DNA from: Bacteroidales bacterium UBA1181
Lineage (GTDB): Bacteria; Bacteroidota; Bacteroidia; Bacteroidales; Paludibacteraceae
Direction: 5' to 3'
DNA length: 34,630 nucleotides
NCBI GenBank assembly: GCA_002310215.1
Contig: DBYR01000025.1
Location: 64,831-99,460, forward strand
The notes below the pieces were generated by a model. It was not told the origin of the DNA. It worked only from the letters and a program-made list of their open reading frames with translations, and did not search any database. Below are positions 1 through 6,954 of the stretch, piece by piece. The translations under genes were made by a program, and so were the position numbers. The stretch's first letter is position 1. Each line of letters begins with the position of its first letter.

Positions 1-375
1 GCTGCTAAGGCTATCGGTTTGGTTATCCCTGAGTTGAACGGTAAGTTGATCGGTTCCGCACAACGTATCCCTACTCCAACTGGATCTACTACTATCTTGA
101 TCGCTGTTGTTAAGGGTAAGGATATCACTAAGGAGGGTATCAACGCAGCTATGAAGGCAGCTCAAACTGAGTCTTACGGATATACTGAGGATGAGATCGT
201 TTCTTCTGATATCATCGGTATGAAGTTCGGTTCATTGTTCGACGCTACTCAAACAATGGTTTCTAAGATCGACGACAACACTTATCAAGTACAAGTCGTT
301 TCTTGGTACGACAACGAGAACTCTTATACTTCTCAAATGGTTAGAACTATTAAGTATTTCGCAGAGAACTGCTAA
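1..375 (+). CDS. gap: Glyceraldehyde-3-phosphate dehydrogenase, C-terminal part
   Basis: This is the 3' end of a gene cut by the window start; the frame is open from base 1 and the last 124 residues are present. It encodes the C-terminal catalytic domain of glycolytic GAPDH, which oxidises glyceraldehyde-3-phosphate to 1,3-bisphosphoglycerate in the cytoplasm. Visible family signatures are AAKAIGLVIPELNGKL at the left edge and SWYDNENSYTSQMV near the C-terminus. The catalytic cysteine motif lies upstream, outside the window. Codon use is strongly restricted (GGT, GCT, ACT, AAG, TTG), unlike the GC-richer next gene, as expected for a very highly expressed enzyme. A strong intrinsic terminator follows the stop. 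Confidence 0.97.
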   Translation, partial: AAKAIGLVIPELNGKLIGSAQRIPTPTGSTTILIAVVKGKDITKEGINAAMKAAQTESYGYTEDEIVSSDIIGMKFGSLFDATQTMVSKIDDNTYQVQVVSWYDNENSYTSQMVRTIKYFAENC

Positions 376-395
376 TTCTTAGTAATTATAGCTTC

Positions 396-424
396 AAAGC
401 CCGGGCTTGTTGTCCGGGCTTTTT
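396..424 (+). terminator. Intrinsic terminator of gap
   Basis: A 9-bp stem, AAAGCCCGG paired with CCGGGCTTT, encloses a 9-base loop and runs into a T-rich tract. It lies 21 bases after the gap stop and separates gap from the menE-like gene. Confidence 0.9.
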
Positions 425-444
425 CTTTCTTTGATCGTTTGAAT

Positions 445-1470
445 ATGATGACGTTGAACATAAACGACACCCTCTTGACGGAGGAGGACATGCGGGATAG
501 GGACAAGGTGCTCGCCATCCCCGGCTGCGATGAGGCGCTGGCTGATTTCCTGTCGGCTTGGTGGGACGACCGTGATTTCGTGGTGGGACACACCTCCGGC
601 TCCACGGGCGAACCGAAGCGGATAGAGCTCTCCAAACAATCCATGTGCGAGTCCGCCCGTCGCACCAACGCCTTCTTCGGACTGAAACATGGGGATGCCA
701 TCCTGCTATGCCTGTCAGCCAATTACATCGCAGGCAAGATGATGGTGGTGCGGGCCATCGTGGGCGGATTGAACCTCTATGTGGAGACGGCCGCCTCGTT
801 GCCTAACGTGGCGGGTCGATTCGACCTTGTCTCCATGGTGCCCATGCAGGTGCATGCCCTGCGAGAGAGCGCTGGGGGCAGGGAGCGCATGGAGCGGATC
901 CGTTGTCTGCTTGTCGGGGGTGGTCCGTTGCGGCGTGCCGAGGCGGAGTGGCTTCATTCATTGTCGGTGAAGACTTATATCTCCTATGGCATGACGGAGA
1001 CGGTATCCCACGTGGCGTTGGCGTTGTTGGAGCAGGGGAGCGAGCCCCTCTATGAGGCCTTGCCGGATGTGCGTTTCTCTACCGACGAGCGGGAGTGCCT
1101 CGTCATCCATGCCGACTACCTTGCCGGCTCTCCATTCGTCACCAATGACGTGGTGCGCCTCCGTTCCGACCATTCCTTCTCTTGGCTGGGACGTTGGGAC
1201 AACGTGATCAATACAGGTGGTGTGAAGGTCTTCCCCGAGAAGATGGAAAAGAAAGTAGGCGACCTCATCGAAGCACCGTTCTACTTCACGTCGGAGGATG
1301 ATGCGAAGTTTGGGCAACGTGTGGCGCTTCGTATCGAGTCCGCCCCTTTTGACACTGCCGACCTGTTGCGCAGGATGGCTGAGCGGCTCACGCCTTATGA
1401 GATGCCCAAGAATGTGACGTTTCTGCCACGTTTCGAGCGAACGGATTCGGGCAAGGTGAAGCGGAGGTGA
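445..1470 (+). CDS. menE: MenE-like o-succinylbenzoate-CoA ligase (AMP-forming)
   Basis: A member of the ANL superfamily (adenylate-forming acyl-CoA synthetases). The phosphate-binding loop TSGSTGEPK is at residues 50-58, the A5-type motif SYGMTETVSHVAL is near residue 180, the hinge region GGVKVFPEKME is near 257-267, and the C-terminal catalytic-lysine motif DSGKVKRR ends the protein. At about 341 residues it is much shorter than the 450-490 of Escherichia or Bacillus MenE, because most of the N-terminal subdomain before the P-loop is missing. From memory, compact forms are usual for Bacteroidales MenE. The expected role is activation of o-succinylbenzoate in menaquinone synthesis. No other men genes lie in the window, so the substrate is inferred from family resemblance. 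ATG at 445 or 448 is the likely start; a TTG lies two codons upstream. I see no clear Shine-Dalgarno site. Confidence 0.75.
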   Translation: MMTLNINDTLLTEEDMRDRDKVLAIPGCDEALADFLSAWWDDRDFVVGHTSGSTGEPKRIELSKQSMCESARRTNAFFGLKHGDAILLCLSANYIAGKMMVVRAIVGGLNLYVETAASLPNVAGRFDLVSMVPMQVHALRESAGGRERMERIRCLLVGGGPLRRAEAEWLHSLSVKTYISYGMTETVSHVALALLEQGSEPLYEALPDVRFSTDERECLVIHADYLAGSPFVTNDVVRLRSDHSFSWLGRWDNVINTGGVKVFPEKMEKKVGDLIEAPFYFTSEDDAKFGQRVALRIESAPFDTADLLRRMAERLTPYEMPKNVTFLPRFERTDSGKVKRR

Positions 1471-1590
1471 TGCTCAAAGACTATCAAACGGAACAGCCTC
1501 TCCTCTCCGTTAATAACCTGTTGATAATGTGTTGAACCGTCTGTTAACATTGATTTCGGGTGTTTGTGCGTCGAATCTCGCGGAATCTAT

Positions 1591-1598
1591 TATCTTTG
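1591..1598 (+). promoter_or_regulatory. Bacteroides-type -7 element upstream of the HU/SPOR gene
   Basis: TATCTTTG matches TAnnTTTG and lies 21 bases before the ATG at 1619. A possible -33 TTTG sits at 1563-1566, but the 24-base spacer is longer than usual. The box also argues against the upstream in-frame start near 1529. Confidence 0.5.
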
Positions 1599-1618
1599 TC
1601 TTCCTAAAAATTCGTGAT

Positions 1619-2503
1619 ATGTTCGAAACGATTATAGATTTATTGTCTCGTCGGGAGTGTGTGATCGTCCCTGGCTTTGGTGGATTCGTGGTGAATGACC
1701 GTCCGGCCAAGAATGTCGACGGGAAGTTCATGCCACCAAGTAAGGAGTTGGTGTTCAACTCCAAGCTCGTCCATAATGACGGTGATTTGGCTACAGCCCT
1801 CTCTTCGGAGAAGTCTTGCTCCTTTGAGGAGGCGAACCGTCTGATATCCGACGAGGTCTCCTCCATCTGGAAAGCATTGAAGGAGGATGGCATGTTCGTG
1901 GCTCCTAACTTCGGCGTTTTCACGATGAAGTCGGGCAAGGTGGCTTTCCTTCAAAAGAACCTGAAAATCGCTTGTGGCGATGCTTACGGGTTGGGTGAGT
2001 TCTACTTCCCGATGTTGGACAAGTCACGCCGCAAGAAGCACTCTTCCTCGCATGTCTCCTCAACTTCCGCTAAGGCGGTCGCCGCGGGCATTGCGGCTGC
2101 TGTCGCTCTCCTTTTCGTGGGACAACCCATCAACGATGCCCCACAGACCGACATGGCTTCGCTTGTCCCTTTGAAACTCTCTCAGGCTTCTCTTCAGAAA
2201 GAATTGGAGGTGAAGAAGATGGAACTGAATCAGGCCCAGTCTGAGTTGGAGGCCTACAAGGAGGCGGTCGATGGTTATTACCTGATTGTCGCTGATTTCC
2301 AAGACGAGGAGTCTGCCGCCTCATACCTGCATAGTGCGAAGGATAAATCACTCTCCCTCCTCGGAATCGACGGACGTTTCTACGTCTCCGCCTTCTCCGC
2401 CAAGACGAAGGAGGAGGTCGAATCGTTCTCCAACATGTCCGAGACGCTCCGCGAGAACGCTTATGTGCTTTCCATCTCTAAATTTAACGACGAACTGAAA
2501 TGA
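1619..2503 (+). CDS. HU-like (CCDC81-type) domain membrane protein with SPOR domain
   Basis: The protein has about 294 residues. The N-terminal 120 residues resemble the bacterial HU-CCDC81 domains (IIDLLSRRECVIVPGFGGF, then PPSKELVFNSKLVHNDGDL). A single transmembrane segment is at about 152-170 (AVAAGIAAAVALLFVG). A coiled-coil-like stretch (KELEVKKMELNQAQSELEA) follows, and then a C-terminal SPOR-like domain from about 220. SPOR domains bind denuded glycan strands in septal peptidoglycan, so the architecture suggests a protein anchored in the inner membrane with a cytoplasmic HU-like part and a periplasmic peptidoglycan-binding part. That topology is inferred. The ATG at 1619 is preferred over an upstream start at 1529 because it begins the conserved domain and follows a promoter-like box. 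Its stop overlaps the next start by 4 bases (ATGA), indicating translational coupling. Confidence 0.8.
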   Translation: MFETIIDLLSRRECVIVPGFGGFVVNDRPAKNVDGKFMPPSKELVFNSKLVHNDGDLATALSSEKSCSFEEANRLISDEVSSIWKALKEDGMFVAPNFGVFTMKSGKVAFLQKNLKIACGDAYGLGEFYFPMLDKSRRKKHSSSHVSSTSAKAVAAGIAAAVALLFVGQPINDAPQTDMASLVPLKLSQASLQKELEVKKMELNQAQSELEAYKEAVDGYYLIVADFQDEESAASYLHSAKDKSLSLLGIDGRFYVSAFSAKTKEEVESFSNMSETLRENAYVLSISKFNDELK

Positions 2504-2997
2504 TCACTGTCTCGGATGCTGAGTTGCGTAAGGCGGCGGAGAAGGGGATGGATGCGTTCATCGCTTTGTTCGTGGATAAGTATTGGGAGGAACTGGGCGG
2601 CGAACTGTCCGCCGAGGGTATGGCCAAACTGAATGCTCACCAGAATACTTTACTGGCTTACTCGATTTTCCGAAACGAGATGAATGATGGTGGTTTCGTC
2701 CAAATGATACAAAACGGCTACGGGGGCTACTTTTTCCGTAACCCCTTCGCCAAGGCTATCCGCCTCTTCGGCGCCAAGGATCTCTCCCGGTTGGTTTACG
2801 ACGCGAGATTCATATACATCGATAACCAAGCGGCGCTGGAGCGGGAAACTACAGACGAGGAGTTCCTCGCCATGTACGTGGACTTTGAGGTGTTCGACGA
2901 ACTGGAGGAGAAGTTCTTTATGATCGAGGAGGAGACTACGGGTATCATCGCCCATTTTGTGGACGAGCACCTTGAACTCTTCGCGGAGGTGGTCTGA
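2500..2997 (+). CDS. DMP19/DUF4375-family acidic protein
   Basis: A 165-residue soluble protein with no signal peptide. The central segment (SIFRNEMNDGGFVQMIQNGYG) matches the DUF4375/DMP19 pattern of E-x-N-G-G-F-x-Q followed by an aromatic and glycine-rich turn. By count it has about 32 Asp/Glu against 14 Lys/Arg, so it is strongly acidic. In Neisseria, DMP19 is described as a DNA-mimic protein that binds a transcription factor; most members of the family are uncharacterised. Its start overlaps the stop of the HU-like/SPOR gene by 4 bases, so the two are probably made together. Whether it touches the HU-like domain is not known. It ends 26 bases before the end of a convergent gene. Confidence 0.75.
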   Translation: MITVSDAELRKAAEKGMDAFIALFVDKYWEELGGELSAEGMAKLNAHQNTLLAYSIFRNEMNDGGFVQMIQNGYGGYFFRNPFAKAIRLFGAKDLSRLVYDARFIYIDNQAALERETTDEEFLAMYVDFEVFDELEEKFFMIEEETTGIIAHFVDEHLELFAEVV

Positions 2998-3023
2998 GCC
3001 CCCCGCTTATCCGTCTCTCCCTG

Positions 3024-5015
3024 CTATGGAATAACTGCTTTAATCATGAATTTTACTTGCGTGGAGATGTTCCCTTCCATCATCTCTTGCCCTGTGCCGA
3101 TGCTGGTGCGTCCGTCCGTGTAGATGAACCAACCTGCTTTGGCGATCAGCTGTAGTTGCTCTCTCTTCTTCCAGGAGAGGCTAACGGATAGCCTATGCCC
3201 CTTCCCGTAGTGCATCGGGAAGGAGAGGGTGTAGGGAAGGTCCTTCTCGTAGATGTATATCCTGTTGTTGTAGTCCTCCGCCTGGAAATAGGCGTAGCGG
3301 AAGGCGGTGGAGAGGTGGAGCGGACGGATCTCGCCCGTATGGGTTTGCGAGACGATCCACCCGTAGGTGGGGGATTGCCCCTCCTTGTCGGAGCGGTTCC
3401 CTTCCGCGATGGTCTGTATCCGCCATCTCCTGATTTGCGTGTTGAGGGTTCCCCGCAGGGTGCGTTTCCGGGTCTCCTCTTCGCTTTTCTCCTTGTATTT
3501 GTATTTGAGGGTCAGGTCACTCCGCCTCGTCATCTTCACATTGGCTTGTGCGCACATCTCTTGCCCCGAGGAGGGGGTTGGACTGGCGTAGAGGGCCCAA
3601 GGGAATCGATAACTATCCACGTAGGCGGATAGGGTGAGTCGCTTGGCGGGTACGAACCGCGTGCTGAGGTATATTCCCTGCTCGTTCTCTATCCTGGAGC
3701 CTTCCGCGAATCCTTTGCCGTAGTTGGCCTGGTAGTCGGGCGGGTAGTAACGTTGCGCCAAGGAGATCTCTAAGCGGGAGAGGGGGTAGATGGCGGCGCC
3801 GTTCAGTGTGGCGAAGTGCCCGTTCGCGTCGACGGCGCTCTCTCCGTAGAAGGTGATGTGGCGAAGCCTCGCCTTGTAATTGAATCCTGCGTTCCAGTGC
3901 GACTGTGTCTCTGAAAGCCTGAAGTGTAGGTAAGTCTTCGCTGCGGGCTGCAATATCCTGGAGTAGTGGTAGTGGAGTAGGGTGGCACCGAGAGATAGGC
4001 TTTTATGTTTGAAACTCAGGTTGGTGCCCCAGACCTTCTCCGTGTAGTTCCTCTTCTTCTCCAGTTCCAAGGCGGTGCGGTGCATGCCGTCGGTCTTGAA
4101 GGAGGATATCTTCTCCTCCTTAAGCGTCGCATCTGCCTTGAGACAAGAGCCGAGGAGGGTGAGCCGTACTTTGCCCCATCCTAAGGTGGTTGCGGCGCCG
4201 CGGAAGAACCCGCTCTCTCCGGTGGAGGCATAGCGCTTGATGCCCTGCGTGTTTTTGTAGGCGTTGGTGACGCTGGCGTTCTTGCCGAGGATGGAGCCGG
4301 TGCCGACGACCAATCCCTGTCCGAAGTTCACTTTGTAGTCACCCATACAGAACTGCTTCATCCACTTCGTGCCCTCCACGTCCAGGGAGGCGCTGACAAA
4401 GTCGAAGCCGTGACCGGTGTGGCTCCATTCCGCCTCGCCCGCATCTTTCTCGCCTATGAGCGAGGCCTTTATGCGTTCGGCGGTGAAGAGGTATTTGCCG
4501 TAGTATTGGAAGGGCGAACCAGCGTATCGTTTCACCCCTGCGCTGTCAGGCACGTATCCTTTCTTCGTCTGCAGGTAGCGGTTGGTGGAGAGGTGAATTT
4601 GCGACTGGCTCTTCTCCATCCGTTCCTTGAAGGTGAGCCTCCGCTCCTGCTCTCGGATGATTACGAAGGGAAGCAGCTGATTGATCTTCTCTTGGGTGAA
4701 GTCGGGTATGTGCTTCAGTTCGTAGAGCGTCTGGTAAGCCCCGTAGGCTTCCCTGTGGCGCACGAGGTTGCGGGCGTCCATGGCGGAGAGGAAGGGAAGT
4801 TGCTCAAACTCCTCCTCTGTGGATGTGTTGAGGTCTAGTTTGCTGATTTTTAACTCGTTGATTATGTCGAATAGATTCTCTACGTCCAATTGCTCGCCAT
4901 CCTCTTCTTGGAACGATTCTATCGCTTCGATGAATTGTTCGGAGAGGAGTTCTTCCTGCGAGAGGAGCAGGAGCGTATGGGTCAGTAGTAGGATTGTCAA
5001 AACAGTTTTTTTCAT
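3024..5015 (-). CDS. Exported helix-hairpin-helix (ComEA-like) protein with large beta-rich domain
   Basis: A 663-residue protein with a signal peptide (MKKTVLTILLLTHTLLLLSQ). Residues 60-118 contain two helix-hairpin-helix units of ComEA type: LDLNTSTEEEFEQLPFLSAMDARNLVRHR, then a second unit around YELKHIPDFTQEKINQLLPF. In ComEA this fold binds double-stranded DNA during transformation. The remaining 540 residues are rich in alternating polar/aromatic stretches (KSLSLGATLLHYHYSRI, RLEISLAQRYYPPDYQ, HRLSVSLSWKKREQLQL) and look like an outer-membrane beta barrel, which is inferred. Similar HHH-plus-barrel proteins are frequent in Bacteroidota but I know of no assigned function. It is downstream of, and 5 bases from, a smaller predicted outer-membrane protein, so the two are probably cotranscribed. 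Confidence 0.7.
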   Translation of the reverse strand: MKKTVLTILLLTHTLLLLSQEELLSEQFIEAIESFQEEDGEQLDVENLFDIINELKISKLDLNTSTEEEFEQLPFLSAMDARNLVRHREAYGAYQTLYELKHIPDFTQEKINQLLPFVIIREQERRLTFKERMEKSQSQIHLSTNRYLQTKKGYVPDSAGVKRYAGSPFQYYGKYLFTAERIKASLIGEKDAGEAEWSHTGHGFDFVSASLDVEGTKWMKQFCMGDYKVNFGQGLVVGTGSILGKNASVTNAYKNTQGIKRYASTGESGFFRGAATTLGWGKVRLTLLGSCLKADATLKEEKISSFKTDGMHRTALELEKKRNYTEKVWGTNLSFKHKSLSLGATLLHYHYSRILQPAAKTYLHFRLSETQSHWNAGFNYKARLRHITFYGESAVDANGHFATLNGAAIYPLSRLEISLAQRYYPPDYQANYGKGFAEGSRIENEQGIYLSTRFVPAKRLTLSAYVDSYRFPWALYASPTPSSGQEMCAQANVKMTRRSDLTLKYKYKEKSEEETRKRTLRGTLNTQIRRWRIQTIAEGNRSDKEGQSPTYGWIVSQTHTGEIRPLHLSTAFRYAYFQAEDYNNRIYIYEKDLPYTLSFPMHYGKGHRLSVSLSWKKREQLQLIAKAGWFIYTDGRTSIGTGQEMMEGNISTQVKFMIKAVIP

Positions 5016-5020
5016 CTCTT

Positions 5021-5848
5021 CTAATCATTGCGTGGCGTGTCGTGGCCATCATTCTCATGAAACAGGTATCCAATGCCGCAGTCGATCGCATATCCGATGT
5101 TGCGGACCCAGCGGGCGGAGGCGTCCAGCCTGAATCTCTTTCCGACGAATCCGCAGCCGAAGGTGGGGGTGATGGGTGGACCGAGGGCGCCGCATCGCAG
5201 CTGGAACTTCCCTATGTCGTAGAGGAACCCGAAGCGTCCGAGCCAATCATTTCCCTCTCTCCATACGGTTTCGGTGGCGCAGCTGACGTTCTCCGAGAAG
5301 TGGAACTTGGTGCCTGCGGTGACTTGTGCCGGGGGCTTCATCCGCTCTCCGAGGATTCCTTTCCAACCTGTGGCGAAGAGATCATCGCCCCTGACGTAGA
5401 GGTCGGTTCTCCTTCCCTGATAGAGGAAGAAGAGGTTCTCCGAGAGGGAGAAATTCCGCTGTTCCACCCCTTCGTAGTAGAGGGATGACAGATGGAGTCC
5501 CGCACCTAAGGCGCAATGTTCGCTTAAGCGTTTTGCCATGGCGAAGTGGATGTGCAGTCGGTTGTAGAGCGCATAGCCGAACCAATCCACTCCGTACGCC
5601 ATGCTCAGGGTGTGGGTAGGTAGGGTCGCCTCCAACCTGCTATGGCATAGTTCAGGAATTAGGTAATGGTTGCCGAATGTTGCGTACAGCCTGCTTTGAC
5701 GTGTGTCACTCAGATGTAAATCCTCTACTCCGATGTCGTAGGCGAGACACTCTCCTGCGGAGGAACGCACGCAGTCAAATGTTGTTTCTGCCGAGCCACG
5801 GATGGTTGAAATGCTAAAAAATGCAATAAAAACAGGAATAACCTTCAT
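5021..5848 (-). CDS. Predicted outer-membrane beta-barrel protein, partner of the HHH protein
   Basis: A 275-residue protein with an N-terminal signal peptide (about residues 1-19). The remainder is built of short beta-strand-like stretches such as RLYATFGNHYLIPELCHSRL, HTLSMAYGVDWFGYALYNRL and RFRLDASARWVRNIGYAID, including a C-terminal hairpin typical of small barrels. I do not recognise a named family; it could be distantly related to PorV/PorQ-type or other small Bacteroidota barrels. It is the first gene of a two-gene unit, ending 5 bases before the HHH protein starts. It shares a 71-base divergent intergenic region with the DUF4294 gene. I found no convincing TAnnTTTG box reading toward it. 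Confidence 0.55.
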   Translation of the reverse strand: MKVIPVFIAFFSISTIRGSAETTFDCVRSSAGECLAYDIGVEDLHLSDTRQSRLYATFGNHYLIPELCHSRLEATLPTHTLSMAYGVDWFGYALYNRLHIHFAMAKRLSEHCALGAGLHLSSLYYEGVEQRNFSLSENLFFLYQGRRTDLYVRGDDLFATGWKGILGERMKPPAQVTAGTKFHFSENVSCATETVWREGNDWLGRFGFLYDIGKFQLRCGALGPPITPTFGCGFVGKRFRLDASARWVRNIGYAIDCGIGYLFHENDGHDTPRND

Positions 5849-5865
5849 TTTTTCTCTTTCACAAA

Positions 5866-5895
5866 TTGTTTTGCATGTTTATTATGCTACATTTG
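5866..5895 (+). promoter_or_regulatory. Bacteroides-type promoter for the DUF4294 gene
   Basis: TTG at 5866-5868, a 19-base spacer, then TACATTTG at 5888-5895, a full match to TAnnTTTG. The first ATG lies at 5920, giving a short leader. Confidence 0.75.
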
Positions 5896-5919
5896 CATAC
5901 AGCATGTATAACAGTGTAG

Positions 5920-6531
5920 ATGATGGCAAAGATAATAAAATATCTTATAGTGTTCACCTGCCTCTCCTCTTTTTTCATGGAGGCGGTGGCTCAGGATGAG
6001 TCTACGGAGGGTGTCCTTGTCCCTGGTGTTGTGGATGAAAACGGGGATACGATTCCGAACCTTCTTCTCCCGCAGGTGTATGTCTATCCTGTGTTGGTGT
6101 TCAAGGACAAGAAGCAGGAGAAGTTCTATTGGAAGACTGTCCGCGACGTGAAGAAGACCCTGCCGTACGCGAAGTTGGTCGGTAAGATGCTGAAGGAGAT
6201 TGATAAGGATTTGGCTGCATTGCCGAATGATAGGGAAAGGAAGAAATACATGGAGGCGAAGGAGGAGGAACTCCTCGCGACTTATAAGCCTGTCCTCAAG
6301 AAGTTCACACTGTCCCAAGGCAAGATGATGATTCGCTTGGTGGACCGTGAGTGTGACAAGACTTCCTACCAGTTGATCAAACAGTTCCGTGGCGGTTTCC
6401 GCGCTGTTTTTTGGCAGGGATTCGCCAAGATGCTCGGCGCCAACCTGAAGGTGTCGTATGATGCCAATACCAATGAGGAGGATAGAATCGTCGAACGTGT
6501 CATCAATTTGGTGGAGGCCGGACAACTTTAA
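5920..6531 (+). CDS. DUF4294 family exported protein
   Basis: A 203-residue protein with a signal peptide (KIIKYLIVFTCLSSFFMEAVAQ). After the signal come VDENGDTIPNLLLPQVYVYP and KFYWKTVRDVKKTLPYAKLV, which match the DUF4294 domain common in Bacteroidota; no function is established for the family. The C-terminal half is helical and charged (KYMEAKEEELLATYKPVLKK), with conserved-looking segments SQGKMMIRLVDRE and KQFRGGFRAVFWQ. It is likely periplasmic or surface-associated. The start could be 5920 or the next codon (ATG ATG). It has a good promoter upstream and is followed after 15 bases by a small membrane protein gene, probably in the same transcript. Confidence 0.75.
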   Translation: MMAKIIKYLIVFTCLSSFFMEAVAQDESTEGVLVPGVVDENGDTIPNLLLPQVYVYPVLVFKDKKQEKFYWKTVRDVKKTLPYAKLVGKMLKEIDKDLAALPNDRERKKYMEAKEEELLATYKPVLKKFTLSQGKMMIRLVDRECDKTSYQLIKQFRGGFRAVFWQGFAKMLGANLKVSYDANTNEEDRIVERVINLVEAGQL

Positions 6532-6546
6532 CGGGGTGCGTCGGGT

Positions 6547-6903
6547 ATGAAGATTATCGTCAATCGTTTCTTGCCGCCCAAGGGCTTTCTGGCCATCAAC
6601 CTGTTTGGTATGTTGTTTGTGCGCCAGCTCTATCGCTCGCGTGTCAGCGAGCGTGTCATCAACCACGAACGGATCCATACGGCCCAGATGGTGGAGACGC
6701 TCTTCGTTTTCTTCTATCTCCTCTATTCCCTTGAATGGCTCTATTGGCTTATCCGAAGGTTGTTCGACCGTACCATTAACCCCTACCGTAGCATCTCGTT
6801 TGAGCGGGAAGCCTATGCGAATGATATGGACTTCACTTACCTGAAGCGTCGCAAACTCTTTGCCGCATGGCGCTACTATTTCCGATGGAAAGGTGATAAC
6901 TGA
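6547..6903 (+). CDS. Small membrane protein with HExxH motif
   Basis: A 118-residue protein without a cleavable signal. HERIH at residues 40-44 fits the zinc-metallopeptidase signature HExxH, and FEREAYAND (86-93) downstream supplies candidate third-ligand acidic residues. Between them residues 51-70 (TLFVFFYLLYSLEWLYWLIR) form a membrane-spanning or amphipathic helix. The order HExxH-TAQ then E-x-E-A-x-x-x-D is reminiscent of compact gluzincin-like domains such as DUF4157, but the protein is very small and I cannot assign it to a named family. It may be a real protease, a degenerate one, or a metal-binding fold. It follows the DUF4294 gene by 15 bases and converges with the gene at 6955-8097. 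Confidence 0.6.
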   Translation: MKIIVNRFLPPKGFLAINLFGMLFVRQLYRSRVSERVINHERIHTAQMVETLFVFFYLLYSLEWLYWLIRRLFDRTINPYRSISFEREAYANDMDFTYLKRRKLFAAWRYYFRWKGDN

Positions 6904-6954
6904 CCTTACCATCGTTTCTCCGCCTTGGCGAATCGTGTCGCCTCTATGCGCCTG

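Noticed and set aside
1487..1511. Hairpin AACGGA/TCCGTT after the menE-like gene
   Set aside because: Only 6 bp, with a 13-base loop and no T-run; too weak to call a terminator.
5887..6912. Long minus-strand open frame (341 codons) opposite the DUF4294 and HExxH genes
   Set aside because: It spans two well-supported plus-strand genes with signal peptide and family motifs, and its own translation shows no recognisable domain; it is a shadow frame.
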